The position numbers and the translations under genes were made by a program. A stretch of DNA of 64,000 nt, from positions 62,001 to 126,000 of the forward strand of contig NZ_JAMBMT010000006.1 of NCBI RefSeq assembly GCF_040371085.1, written 5' to 3'. Of this stretch, positions 49,643 to 61,677 are shown one piece after another. The stretch is from Psychrobacter sp. AH5 (GTDB lineage: Bacteria > Pseudomonadota > Gammaproteobacteria > Pseudomonadales > Moraxellaceae). The first letter of the stretch is position 1. Every line of letters starts with the position of its first letter. The notes beneath the pieces were generated by a model. The model did no database searches. It was given only the letters and a program-made list of their open reading frames with translations, and was not told the origin of the DNA.

Positions 49643-50088
49643 GTGGGGGTGGGGGTGGGTGTTGGGGGGTGGTGTGGGTGTTTGTGGGGGTGGGGGTTGG
49701 TGGTTGTTGTGGGGTGGGTGGGGTGTGGTGTGGGGTTGTGGGGGGTTGGTGGTGGGGGGTGGGGTGGTGGGGGGGTGGGGTTTGTGGGGGGTGGTGGGTG
49801 GGGTGGGGGGGGTTGGGGGTGGGTGGGTGGGGTGTTGGGTTGGTGGTGTGGGTGGGTGTGGGTGTGGGTGGGGGTTGTGGGTGGGGGGGGGGTGGTGGGG
49901 TGTGGGGTGGTGGGGGGTTGGGTTGGTGTGGGTGGGGGGGGTGTGTGGGGGGGGGTGTTGGGGGGGGGTGGGGTGTGTTGGGTGGGGTGGGTTGGGTGGG
50001 TTGTGGGGGTGGGTTGTGTGGGTGGGTGGTGGGGGTTGTTGGGTGGGGTGTTGGGTTGTGGTTGGGGGGTGGTGGTGGGGTGGGGTTG
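49643..50088. other. G/T-only tract abutting block A, unit 4/5 junction
   Basis: There are 446 bases with no A or C. It ends immediately before gagtttggttgttggg, which is shared with the approach to copy 5 at about 63228. The D-to-A distance is 741 bases here and 765 bases at the next junction, where the same interval is A-containing. This is the clearest in-place substitution in the window. Confidence 0.96.
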
Positions 50089-50560
50089 AGTTTGGTTGTT
50101 GGGATTAGATGGTTTTTTTATGAGTTGTGTGGGTATGGATGGGGTTGTATTTTAGGTGGATATTGATGAAAAGGTAATGGAGATAGTTGATTTGTGTTTG
50201 GAGGGTGTGGTTGTGATAAGGGATTGTGAGAAGTTGGGGATTGGGGTGATGTTGGATGAGGTGAGGAAGTTTGGGGGGTTTAGTGGTGGGAGGTTGGGGT
50301 GTTGGTGGTGAGGGTAAGGTGGAGTAAGGTAGTTGTGGTTTTGATGTGTTAATAGATAATGTTGTTTTAGATATAATAAGATAATTGATAAGATTGTAAG
50401 GTGGATTAGGGAGATGAAATTGTAGGATGTATATAGATGGAGAGGGAGGTGTGTAGAGTTTGTGAGTATGAATGTGTTGGTAGATAAGAAATAGTGTTAG
50501 GGAAGGGGAAGGGTTTGGGGAGAGGTATAGATGTAGTTGTTTGTGTTGGTGTAGTTTTAG
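50089..50560. repeat. Block A, copy 4
   Basis: Block A starts at 50102. It shares ttttaggtggatatt, gattgtgagaagttggggat and gataattgataagattg with copies 3 and 5. Homology is lost soon after 50520, earlier than in copies 2, 3 and 5. Confidence 0.82.
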
Positions 50561-51653
50561 TTTTGTGGTGTGATGATAGAGTGGGGGGGTATATGGTTTT
50601 TGTTGGGGGGTGTTTGAGGAGGTAGTGAGTGTGTGTGGTGTGTAGTTGGTGGGTGTGATGTAATGGAGATTTGGTGTGGATTAGTTTGAGGGAATGTGGG
50701 TATATGTGGTGAGTTGTGGTGTAATGGAGTTGTTGTGTTGATGGTTTGTTGTAAAGGTGATGGTTGGGATGTATGTAGGTTTGTGGGGTGTTTGGGGTTT
50801 TTTGGTTGTTGTGTTGTTGTTGGAGGTGTTGTTAGTGTAGGTTGTGTTGAGAGGGTGTAGATGTAGAGGGGTTTGATTTTGTTATATGTTGGGGTAGTAG
50901 GATGTTATTGGGGTTATGATGGTGTTGTGTGGTGTAGGGTTTGTAGGGAAGGAGGGGGTTTATGGGTGTGGTATTTGTGGTGTTGTGTGGGGGTGGGGGT
51001 TTTGTAGATATTTGGTTGTTGTGGGTTTGTTGATTGGAGGTTTTTTTTATATGGAGATGTTATGTGATGTTATGTGTGTGGAGGTGGTATGTGTGTTTGG
51101 GGAGGTGGGTATGTAGGGGGGGATGGAGGATGTTATATGGAGTGGGGTGTTTGTTTTTTTTGGAGAGGTATGGGGATTTATGTGGGGGGAGGAGAAGATT
51201 TGGATTGATGGTGTAGGGGGGGTTGTTAGTAAGTGAAGAGTGTTTGGAGATTGTAATGGGGTGGTTTGTTGTGAGGAATGGTGTGAGTGTGAGTTGATAG
51301 GAGGAAAGGTGATGGTGATGATGAGGAGATGGGATGTTTTTTAGAGATAAGTTTAAGGTATTGTGTTAGGGGGTGGTGGTTTAAATAAGTGTTGGTTTGT
51401 TGTGTGGAGGGGGTAAGGTGGAATTGTTATATGATGGGGGGGGTGGTTGGTTGGGTGTGTGGTGGTTGTGGGGGGGGTGGGGGTTTGGGGGGGTGGGGGG
51501 TTGATTGTGGTTTGGGTGGTGGGTGTTTGGTGGTTGGTGGTGGTGGGTGTTATTGGTGGGTTGTGGGGGGGGGTTGGGGTGGTGGGGGGGTTGTGGTGTT
51601 TGTGTTGGTTGTGGGTGTTAGGGGTGTGGGGTGGGTGGGTTGGTTGGTGTGTA
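50561..51653. other. A-containing to A-poor zone, unit 5
   Basis: Short open frames of 60-66 residues at 50916-51216 have no recognisable content. A thins out after about 51430. No gene is supported. Confidence 0.5.
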
Positions 51654-52011
51654 GGGTGTGGGGTTGTGGTGGGGGGTGTGGGGTTGGGGGGGTGGGGTTT
51701 TGGGTGGTTGGTGGGGGGGGTGGTGTTGGGGGTGGGGGGTGGTTGTTGGTTGTGGGGGGTGGGGTGGGTGTGGGGGTGGTGTTGGGGGTGGTGTTGGGGG
51801 GGGGGGTGGGGGGGGGTGGGGGTGGGTGTGGGTGGTGTGTTGTGGGGTGTTGTGGGTTGGTTTGGGGGGTGTGTGTTGGGTGGGGTGTGTTTGTGGTTGT
51901 TGTGTGGTGGTGGGGGGGGTGTGGTGGGTGGGGGGGTGGGGGTGTTGGGTGTGGGGGTTGGGGGGGTGGTGGGGGGTTGTGGGGTGGTGGTGGGGGTGTG
52001 GTGTGGGTTGT
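51654..52011. other. G/T-only tract after block A, unit 5
   Basis: There are 358 bases with no A or C, inside a wider A-poor zone (51440-52130). The phase is +1.55 to +1.91 kb after block A. Confidence 0.95.
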
Positions 52012-54393
52012 AGTTGTGTGGTGGGGTTTTGGGTTGGGTGGTGGTTGTGGGGTGGGGGGGGTGGTGGGGGTTGTTGGTGAGGGGGGGGTGGTGTGGTTGG
52101 TATGTGGGTTGGTATTGGGTTGTTGTAGGGTTTGTTTTTATTTGTAGGTTGTGGTTTTTTGTTGAGTTTAGTTAAGAGTATTAAGGGGATAGGGGGGTTT
52201 GTTAAGTGGTGGGGGGTTGTTGTTATAGGGATGGTGTTGTTTGGTGTGGGTAGGGGGGTTTGTTGGGTGGGTGGAGTAATGGGGGGTGGTTGGTGTGGTT
52301 TAGTGTTATATTTGGTTGGTAGGGGGGGTTGGTGGGTGTGTGGGGTTTTGGGATTTGTGGGTTGTTTGTTTTTGGGTGGTGGTGGTGGGGGTTGTTTTGT
52401 GTTTTGTGTGGGGTGTGTGTGTGGATAGGGAGTTGGGTTTTGTTTTTTGTGTTTATGGGGGGTTTGGTTAGGTTTGAGGTATTTGTTTGAGGTTTTTTAG
52501 GGGTGTGAGGGGGGTTGGTGGATGTGTGTGGTGGTTTGGGTGAGTGGTGGTTGTGGGGGTGGGTTGGTTGGGTGGGGGTGGGGGGTTGGGGGGTTGGGTT
52601 GGGTGAGTGTTTGGTTGGGTGGTGTTGTGTTGGGGTGTTGTTTGTGTTGGGGTTGGTTGGTGTGGGTTTGGGGGTGTGGTGTTTGTGGGTTTGGGGTTTG
52701 GGTGGGGGGTGTGGATTGTTTGTGAAGGGTGAGGGTTTGGATGTTTTGTTGGTTGGTGTGTTTTGGGGGGGGGGTTGGGTGGGGGTGGTGGGGGGTGGTG
52801 TTTGGTGGTTTGTTATGGTGGGTGTGAGAGTTTTTTTATTGATTTTTTGGGGGTGTTTGTTTGGATATATGATGTGAGATTGATTTTGGGGGTTGTATGT
52901 TTTTTTATGGTGGTTGTTTGATTTTGGGTGTGGTTGGATGGAGTAGGTAATGTGGGGAAGGAGGTAGTGGTTGTGAGGGGTGGAATGAGATGAATTTTAA
53001 GTGGTTGAGGGGAGATATGAATATAGGGGTTAGTTGGTTGGTTGGAGATGGGGATTAGTAGAGGGAGGGGTGAAAGGGTTGGGGGTTATGATGTTTTAAA
53101 TTTGTATTGAGAGTAGGGGGTGGTTAGTTGTGAAGGATAGGTGGGGAGTTTATTAAGTTAGGGGTGTTGGGTGGTGAGGAATTTAGTGAGGGTTTAAGAG
53201 AATTGTTATGTTAGTATGTAGTTTTATAAAGGATTAAGGGGGAGTTTGGGGAGGGATGTGGGTGGGTTGGAGTTTTGTTGGGGATGTGGGGATTGGGGAT
53301 GAGGTATGGATGTGGTTGTTAGTTATGTGAAGGGGGGGGGGGGTAGGGTTGGTTAAGGAGAGTGGGGGGGGGATAATGGGTGGGGGGAATTGGGTGTTTA
53401 ATAGTGGTTATGTGTGGGGGGGGGGGTTGTTGTTGGGGTGGTGAGTGATGGGGGGGTGGGTGGGGGTTGGGGGTGGTTGAGGGATGTGGGGGGTGTAGTT
53501 GGAAGGGGGGGTATGGGGTTTAAAGGGTAGGAGGGTAGTTGGTTATGGGTGGGGGTGGGGGGGTTAGGGGGGGGGGTGGTGTGGTTGGGTGTGGGGGTGG
53601 GGTGTGGGTGGGGGGGGTGGTTGGGGGGTGGAGTGGGGGGTGGGGGGGTGGGTGGGGGGGGTGTTTGTAGTGGGTGTTGTGTGGTGGGGGTGGTTGGATG
53701 TGAGTTATGTAGTTGGTTTGGTGGGTGGGTGGGTGGTGTTGGGAGGATTGGTTGTCTTGGTGTAGGGTTTTGGTTTAGGGGTGGTGTGGTGGGGTGGGGG
53801 GTTGGTGGGGTTGAAGAATGGTGTGTTATGGGGATAGGGTGGGTGTGTGGGTAGGAAGGTATGGGATATGGTGGATGTTTGGTGGGGTTGGTGGAAGTAG
53901 GGGGTGGTGGTTGGGTTGGGGGGTTGGTGGTGGGTGGTTGGGTTGGTGGTGGTTTTTGGTGGTGGGGTGGTTGGGGGTTGGGGGTTGTTTGATGGGTGGT
54001 TGGGTGGGGGTGTTGGGGGGGGGGGATTTTTTGGGTGGTTGTGAGTTGGTTGGGTGGGTTGGTGTGGGTGTTTGGTTGTTTTTGGGTGTAGGTGTGAGGG
54101 GTGGGTGGTGGGGTGTGGGGGGGGGTTTGGGGGTGGGTGGGTGGGGGTTGGTGTTGTGGTGGTGGGGTGGGGTGGGGGGTTGGTGGGGTGTTGTTGTGGG
54201 GGGGGGGGGTGGTGTTGTGGGGTTGGGGGTGGGGGGGTGGTGTTTGGGGTTGGGGGGGTGGGGGGGTTGGGGGTGGGTGGGGTGGTGTGGGGGTGGGTTG
54301 TGGGTGGTGGGGGTGTGGTGGTGTTGGGTGTGGTGGGTGTTGGGTGGGGTGGGGGTGGGGGGTTGTGGGTGGTTGGGGGGTGTGGGTTGGGTG
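52012..54393. other. A-containing and A-poor zone, unit 5
   Basis: A-containing sequence at about 52130-52500 and 52860-53540 alternates with A-poor sequence. From 53540 A is sparse. Block B is expected near 53.6 kb but is not readable. A C occurs at 53755. No gene is supported. Confidence 0.6.
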
Positions 54394-57300
54394 AGGGGGT
54401 GTGGTGGGGTGGTGGTGGGGTGGGTGGTGGGTTGTGGGGGGGTGGGGTGGGGGGGGGTGTGGGGTGGTGTGGGGGGGTTGGGTGGGGGTGTTGTGGTGTG
54501 GTGGGGTGGGGTTGGGGGGGGTGTGGGTGGGGTGGTGGGTGTGGGGGGGGTGGGTGGGTGGGTTGGGGTGGGTGGGTGTTGGGGTGGGTGGGTGGTGGGG
54601 GGGGTGGGGGGGTTGGGTGGGTGGTGGGGGGGGTGGTTGGTTGGTGGTGTGGGTGTTGGGGTGGTGGGTGGGGGTGGGGTGGGGGTGGGGGGGTTGTGGT
54701 GTGGGGGGTGGGTTGGTGGGGGGGGGGTGTTGGGGGTGGGGTGGGGTTGGTGTTGGGGGGTGGGTGTGGGGGTGGGTGTGTGGGGTGGGGTTGTGGTTGG
54801 TGGGGGGGTGGGGTGGGGGTGGTGGGGGGTGTGTGGGGGTGGGTGGGGGTTGGTGGGGGGGGGGTGGTGTGGTGTGTGGGGGGGGGGTGGTGGGGGGGGT
54901 GGGGGGGGGTTGTGGGGTGGGGGGGGGTGGGTGGGGGGTTGGTGGGGGTGGGGGGGGGGGTGGTTGGTGTGGGGTGGGTGGTGGGTGGGGTTGGTGGGGG
55001 TGGGGGGGGTGGTGTGGGTGGTGGGGTTGGGGGGTGGGGGGGTGGGGGGGGGTTGGGGGGGTGTGGGTGGGGTGGGGGTGGGGGGTGGTGTTGGGGGTGT
55101 GGGGGGGGTGGGTGTGGTGGGGTGGGGTGGGGGGGTGGGTGGGGGTGGGGTGGGTGGGTGGTGGGGGGGGGTTGGGGGGGTGGGTGGGGGTGGTTGGGGG
55201 GGGGTGGGGGGTGGGGGGTGGGGTGGGGGGTGGGGTGGGTGGGGGGGGTGGGTGGGGTGGGGGGGGTGGGGGGGGTGGGGGTGGGGGGTGTGGGGGGGGG
55301 GGGGTGGGGGGGGGTGTGGGGGGGGGTGGGGTGTGGGGGTGGGGTGGGGGGTTGGGTGGGGTGGGGGGGGGGTGGGGGGGGTTGGGGGGTGGGGGTGGGG
55401 GGGGGTGGGGTGGGGTTGGTTGGGGGTGTGGGTGGGGTGGGGGGGGTGTGGGTGGGGGGTGGGGGGTGGGGGGGGTGGGTGGGGGGGGGGTGGGGTGGTG
55501 GTTGGGGGGTGGGTGGGGTTTGGGGTGGGTGGTGGTGGGGGGTGGGGGGTGGGGTGTTGGGGGGGGTGTGGGGGGTGTGGGGGGGTGGTGGGGGGTGGGG
55601 GGGTGGGGGTGGTGGGGTGGGGGTGGGTGTTGTGTGGGGGGGGGTTGGGGGTGGTGGGGGGTGGGGGGGTGGGGGGTTGGGGTGGGGGGTTGTGGGTGGG
55701 TGGGGGGTGGGTGGGGTGGTGGGTGTGGGGGGGGGGGGGGGGTGGGTGGGGGTTGGGTGTGTGGGTGGGGGGGTGGGGGGTGTGGGGTGGGGGTGGTGGG
55801 GGGTGGGTGGGGGTGGGGGGGGGGGTGGGGGGTGGGTTGGGGTGGGGGGGTGGGGGTGGTGTGGGGGGGGGGGGGGTGGGGGGGTTGGGGGGGGGGGTGT
55901 GGGGTGGGGGGGTTGGGGGGTGGGGTTGTTGGGGGGGGGGGGGTGGGGGGGGGGGGGGGTGGGTTGGGGTGGGTTGGTGGTGGGGGGGTGGGGGTGTGGG
56001 GGGGTTTGGGTGGGGGGGGGGGGTGGGTGTGGGGTTGGGGGGGGGGGTGGTTGGGGGTGGGTTGGGGGGGGGTGGTGGTGGGGGTTGGGTGTGTGGGGGG
56101 TGGTGGTGGGGGGGGTGTGGGGGGTTGGGTGGTGGGTTTGGGGGTGTGGGGTGGGTGGGGGTGGTGGGGTGGGTGGGTGGGTTGTGGGTGGGTGGGGGGG
56201 TGGGGTGTTGTGGGTGGGGGGGGGGGGTGGTGGGTGGGGTGGGTGGGTGGGTTGGGGGGGGGGTGTGGTTGTGGGGGGTGTGGGGTGGGGTTGGGGGGGG
56301 TTGGGGGTGGGGGGGGGTGTTGTGGGGTGTGGGGTGGGGGGGGGGTTGGTGGGTTGGTGGGTGGGGGGGGGTGGGGGGGGGTGGGTGGGGGGTGGGGTGG
56401 GGGTGGGGGGGGGTGGGGGGGGGGGGGGGTGGGGGTGTGGGGGGGGGGGTGGGTGTGGGTGGGGTGGTGGGGGGTGTGGGGGGGGTGGGGTTGGGGGGGT
56501 GGGGGGGTGGGGTGGTGGGGGGTGGTGGGGGGGTGGGGGGTGTGGTTTGGGGGTGGGTGGGGTGGGGGGTTGGGGGGGTGGTGGGGGGGTGGGTTGTGTG
56601 GGGGGGGGGGTGGGGGTGGGGGGGGGGGTGGTGGTTGGGGGGTGTGGGGGTGGGGGGGGGTGGGGGGGTGGGGGTGGTGGGTGGGTGGTGTGGGGTGGGT
56701 GGGGGGGGTGGGGGTGGGGGTGGGGGGGGGTTGTGGTGGGGTGGTGGGGGGTGTTGGGGTGGGGGGGGGTGGTTGGGGTTGGTTGGGGGGTGGGGGGGTT
56801 GTGGGTGGGGGTGGGTGGTTGGGGGTGGGGTGGTGGGTGGGGTGTGTGTGGTGGGTGGGGGTGGGTGGTTGGGTGGGGGTGGTGTGGGGGGGGTGGGGGG
56901 TGGTGTGGGGGGTGTGGTGGGTGTTGGGGGTGGGGTGGGTGGTGGGGGTGGTGGGGGTGGTGGGTGGGGGGGGTGGGTGGTTGTGGGGGTTGGGTGTGTG
57001 GGTGGGTGGTGGGTGTGTGGTTGTGGGGTGTGGGTGGGGTGTGTGGGGTGGGGGTGTGGGTGGGTGTGGGTTGGGGTGGGTGTGGGTGGGGGGGTGGGTG
57101 TGTGGTGGGGGTTGGTGGGGTGGTGTTGGTGGGGTGGGGGTGGGTGGTGGGGGGGGTGGGTGGGGGTGGTTTGGTGGGGGGTGGGGGGGTGTGTGGTGGG
57201 GTGGGGGGGGTTGTGGGGGTGGGGGGTGGGGGGGGTGTGGTTGGTGGGTGGTGGGTGGGGTGGGGGGTTGGGTGGGTGGGGGGGGTGGGGGGTGGGTGGG

Positions 57301-60300
57301 GGGGGTGGGGGGGGTGGGGTTGTGGGTGGGTGGGTGGTGGGGGGGGGTGGGGGGGTGGTTGGGGTGGGTTGGGTGGGTGGGGGGGGTGGGGGTGGGGGTG
57401 GGTGTGGGGGGTGGGGGGGGGGTGGGGGGGGGGGTTGGGTGGGTGGGTTGGGGGGGTGGGGGGTGGGTGGGGTGTGGGGGTGGGGGTGGGGGGGGGTGGG
57501 GGTGGGGGTGGTGGGGTGGGGGGGGGGTGGGGTGGGGGGGGGTGTGGGGGTGGGGTGGGTGTGTGGGGGGTGTGGTGGGGGTGTGGGGTGGTTGGGGTGG
57601 GGGGTGTTGTGGGGTTGGGGGGTGGGGGGGGGTGGGGGTGGTGGTGTGGGGTTGGGGGGGGGGTGTTGGGGGGTGGGGTGGGGTTGGGGGGGGTGGGGTG
57701 TGGTGGGTGGGTGGGGGGTTGGGGGGTGGGGGGGTGGGGGGTGGGTGGGTGTTGGGGGGGGGGTTGTGGTTTGGGTGTGGTGGGGTTGGTGGGGGGGGGG
57801 TGTTGGGTTGTGGGGGTGGGGGGGGGTGGGGGGGGGGGTGGGGTGTGGTGGGGGTGGTGTGGGTGGGGGTGGGGGGGTGTGGGGGGTGGGGTGGGGGGGG
57901 TGTGGTGGGGGTTGGGGGTGTGGTGTGGGTGGTGGGGGGGTGGGGTGGTGTGGGGGTGTTGGGTGGGGGGGGGGGTGGGGTGTGGGTGGGGTGGGGGGGT
58001 GGTGGGGTGGGGGGGGGTGGTGGTGGGTGTGTGGGGTGTGGGGGGGTGTTGGGGGGGTTGTGTGGTGGGGGTGGTTGGTGGTGGGTTGGGGTGGTGGGTG
58101 GGGTGGGGGGGTGTGTTGGGGGGGTGTGTGTGGGTTGGTGGGTGGTGGGTGGGTGGTGGGGTGGGGGTGGTTGGTGGGTGGTGGTTGGGGTTGTGGGGTG
58201 GGGTGTGGGTGGGGGGTGGGTGGGGTGGGGGTTTGGGTGGTGTGGTTGGGGTGGTGGTGTGGTGGTGGTTGGGGGGGGTGTGTGTGGGGGGGGGGGTGGT
58301 GTTGGTGGGGGTGGGGTGGTGGGGTGTTGGTGGGGTGGGGGGGGGTGGGGGGGGGGTTGGGGGTGGGTTGTGGGGGGTGTTGGGGGGTGGTGTGTGGGGT
58401 GGGTTGTGGTGGGTGGGGTGGGTGGGGTGGGTTGGGGGGGGTTGTGGGTGTTGTGTGGGTGGGGGTGGGGTGGGGGGGTTGGTTGTGGTGGGTGTGGGGT
58501 TGTGGGTGGGTGGGGTGGGGGGTGGGGTTGTGGGGTTGGGGGGGGTGTGGGGGTGGTGTGGGGTGTGGGGGGGTTGGGGGTGGGGTGGGGGGGGTGTGGG
58601 GGTGGGGGTTTGGGGGGGGTGTGGGGTGGGTGGGGGGGTGTTGGGTGGGGTTGGGGTGGTGGTTGGGTGGGGGTGGGGTGGTTGGGGTGGGTTGGGGGTG
58701 GGGGGTGGGTGGTTGGGGGTTGGGGGGTGTGTGGGGGGTTGTGGTGGGTGGGGGGGTTGTGGGGTGGGGGTGTGGGTGGGGGGGGGTGGGGGTGGGTGGT
58801 GTTGGGGGGGGGGGGGTGGGTGGGTGGGGGGGGGGGGTGTGGGGGGTGGTTTGGGTTGGTTGTGGGGGGGGTTGGGTGTGGGGGTGGGTGGGGGGGGGTG
58901 GGTGGGGTTGGTGGGTGTGTGGGTGGGGGGTGGTGGGTGGTGTTGGGGTTGTGGTGGGGGGGTGGGTTGTGGTGTGGGGTGGGGTTGGGGGGTGGTGGTT
59001 GGGGGTGGGGGTGGGGTTTGGGGGGGGGGGGTGTGTGGGGGGTTGGGTGGTTGGGGGGTGGGGGGGGGTTGGGGGGGGGGTGTGGTGGGTGTGTTTGGTT
59101 GGTTGTGGGGTGTTGTGTGGGGTGGGGGTGGGGTGGTTGGGGGGTGTGGGGGGGGTGGGTGGGTTGTTTGGGGGGGTTTGGGTGGGGGTTGGGGTGGGGG
59201 TTGTGGGGGGTGGTGTGTTGGGGGGGGGGTTGGGGGGGGTGTGGGGGTGGGGGGTGTGGGTTGGGTGGGGGGGGGGTGTTGGGGTGGTGGGTGTGGGTGG
59301 GGTTGTGGGGGTTGTGGGTGGGGTTGGTTGTGGGGTTGTTGTGGTTGGTGGTGGGGTTGGGGGGTGGGGTGTGTGGGTGTTGGGTGTTGGGGTGGTGGGG
59401 GTGGGTGGTGGGGTGTGGGGGTGGGTTGTTGGGGTGGGGGTGTTGGTGGGGTGGGGGGTGGGGTGTGGGTTGTTGGTGGGGGTTGGGGTTTGGTGGGGTG
59501 GGGGTGGGGGTGGTTGTGGTTGGTTGTGTGGGGGTGGGTGGGGGGTTTGTGGTTGTGTGGGGTGGGTGTGTGGGGTGTGGGTGGGGTGTGGGTTGGGGTG
59601 GTGGTGGGGGGGGTGTGTGGTGGGGTGGGGGGTGGTGGGTGTGGGTGGGTGGTGGGGGTGGTGGGGTGGTTGGGGGGGGTTGGGGTGGTGGTTGGTGGTG
59701 GGGTTGTGGGGTGGGGTGGGTGGGGTGGTTGTTGGGGGTTGTGGGGGGGGTTGTTGGGGGTGGGGGTGGTGGTTGGTTGGGGGGGTGTGGGGTGGGGGGT
59801 GTGGTTTGGGTGTGTGGGGGGTTGGGTGGGGGTGGGTGGGGTGGGGGGGTTGTGGGGGGGTGGTGGTGTTTGGTGGGGTGGGGTGGGGTGGTTGGGGGTT
59901 GGTTTGTGGGTGGGGTTGGGGGGTGGGGGTGGTGGTTGGGGTTGGTGGGGGGTGGGGGGGTGGGTGGGTGTGGGGTGGGGTGGGGGGTGGGGGGGTGGTG
60001 GGGGGGGTGTTGTGGGGTGGGTGGGGGGGGGTGTTGGGGGGTGGGGGTGGTGGGGTTGGGGTGGGTGGTGGGGGGGGTGGGGGTGGGTGGGGTGGGTTGT
60101 GGGGGGGGGGGGTGTTGGGGGGGTGGTGGTGTGGGGGGGGTGGGGTGTGTGGGGGTTGGGTGGGTGGGTTGTTTGGGGGTGGGGGGGGGTGGGGGGTGGG
60201 TGGGTGGGGGGGTGGGTGGGGTGGTTGGGGGGGGGGGTTGTGGGTGGTGTGTTGGGGTGGGGGGTTGGGTGGGGTGTGGGTGGTGGGGTGGTGGGGGTTG

Positions 60301-60891
60301 TGGGGGGGTGGGGGGGTGGGGTGGGGGTGTTGGGGGGGGGGGGTTGGGTGGGGGGGGGGTGTGGGGGTTGGGTTGTGGGGTGGGGTTGGTGGGGGGGGGG
60401 TTGGTTGGGTTGGTGGGGTTTGTGGGTGGTGGGGGGGTTGGTTTGTGGTGGTGTGGGGGTGTGTGGGGTTTGGGGGGGTGGTGGTGTGGTTGTGGGTGGG
60501 GTGGGGGGGGGGTTGGGGGGGGTTTGTGGGTGTGGGGGGGTGGTGGGGGTTGTGGTGGGGTGTGGGGTGGGGGTGTTGGGGGGGGTGTTGTGGGTGGGGG
60601 TTGTTGGGTGTTGGTGGGGTTGGTGGTGGTGGGGGTGGGTGTGGGTGGTGTGGGGGGGGTGGTGGTGGTTGTGGGTGTTGGGTGGTGGGGTGGTGTTTTG
60701 TGGGGTTGGTGTGGGGGGTGGGTGGTGGGGGGGTGTGGTGGTGGTGGGGTGGGGGGTGGGGGGGGTTGGTTGGTTGGTGGGTGTTGGGGTTGTGGGTGGG
60801 GGTGGGGGTTGGTGGGTGGTGTTGGTGGGGTGGGGTGGGGGGGTGGTTTGGGGTGTTTGTTGGGGTGGGTGGGGGGTGGGTGTGTTGGGGG
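54394..60891. other. Giant G/T-only tract (about 6.5 kb)
   Basis: There is no A or C between the A bases at 54393 and 60892, or 6,498 bases of G and T. G content is highest around 55-58 kb, for example 85% in the line 56401-56460. Frames of up to about 2,300 residues are open through it, and inside the tract their translations contain only G, V, W, C, L and F. No protein fold, signal or repeat period is discernible. In unit phase the tract covers the places where blocks C and F, and nearly G, should be. Confidence 0.97.
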
Positions 60892-61677
60892 AGAGTTGTG
60901 GGGGTGAGGAATTGATTTTTAATTTGATGTAAGTGTATGTTAAGGTGTTATTGGTGTGTGGGGGTGGGAGGTAAGAATATGTTATGGAGTGTGGGGTTGT
61001 TGGAAGTGGTAAAGTTGGGGGGGGGTTGGTGGGAATGGTGGGTGTGGGAGTTTTGATAGGGGTTGGTTAGGGGGATAAAGTATGGGTTAGGTGGGAGTTT
61101 TGGGGTGGAAGTTGGGGGTTGGTGTTGGATAGGAGTGGGTGGTGGGGGGGGGGGGGTTTGGGTGGGGTTGGTGTGGGGGGAGGGGGGGGGTAAGGGGGTG
61201 TGGGGGGGTGGATTGTGGTTGGGGTGGTGTGGTGGGGGGGGGTGGTTGGGATTGTTGGGTTGGTGGGGGGTGGGTGTGGTTTTAGTTGTGGAGTGGGGTT
61301 TTTGGGGTGTGTGGTGTTTGTTGGTGGGTTGTGGTTTGTTTTGGTGTGGGGTTGATGGGGGTTGGGGGGGGTGGTGTGGGGGGTGTGTGGGGGGGGGTGG
61401 TGGTTTGGGGTGGTTGGTGTTTGGTTTGGGGGATGTGGGGGGGTTGGGGGTGGGGTTTGGAGGTGTGTTATGTTGAAAGTGGGGTTGGTGTGGTGGTGTG
61501 TGGGGGGGGGGGGGTGGGTTGAGTTGGGTGTTGGGTTAGTGTTGGTGTTGTGAGGATGTGGGATTGGGGGTTGTTGGTTTGGGTGGGTTGGGGTGGTGGG
61601 TGGGTTGTGGTGTGTGGTGGGGGTGAGAGTGTGGGGTTGGGTTTGTTGGGGGTGGTTGGGTGGGGTTGGGGGGGTGA
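60892..61677. other. A-poor zone between tracts, unit 5
   Basis: A returns at 60892 for about 200 bases, then becomes sparse. Block E, expected about 1.1-1.2 kb before block A (near 62.1 kb), is not readable. No gene is supported. Confidence 0.6.

Larger units (their letters stand above)
35052..50101. repeat. Tandem unit 4 (about 15.1 kb, longest copy)
   Basis: The same landmark order as unit 3 is present: A 35052, B 39037, C 41954, F 46134, G 47456, E 48863, D 49361, next A 50102. Intervals are 3985, 2917, 4180, 1322, 1407 and 1239 bases from A through E to A. Each is longer than its unit 3 counterpart (ratios about 1.14, 1.15, 1.27, 1.13, 1.03 and 1.13). The extra 2.1 kb is thus spread along the unit rather than being one insertion. 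It has the least A-free sequence of the complete units. Confidence 0.85.

Noticed and set aside
54394..60891. Mobile element inserted into unit 5
   Set aside because: No terminal repeats or target duplications are visible, and unit length is not increased by the tract.
53818..60915. Giant open frame of about 2,365 codons as a repeat-rich structural protein
   Set aside because: Inside the A-free tract it is open in all three forward frames and uses only G, V, W, C, L and F. It has no charged residues, no motif and no ribosome-binding context. It is explained by missing A.
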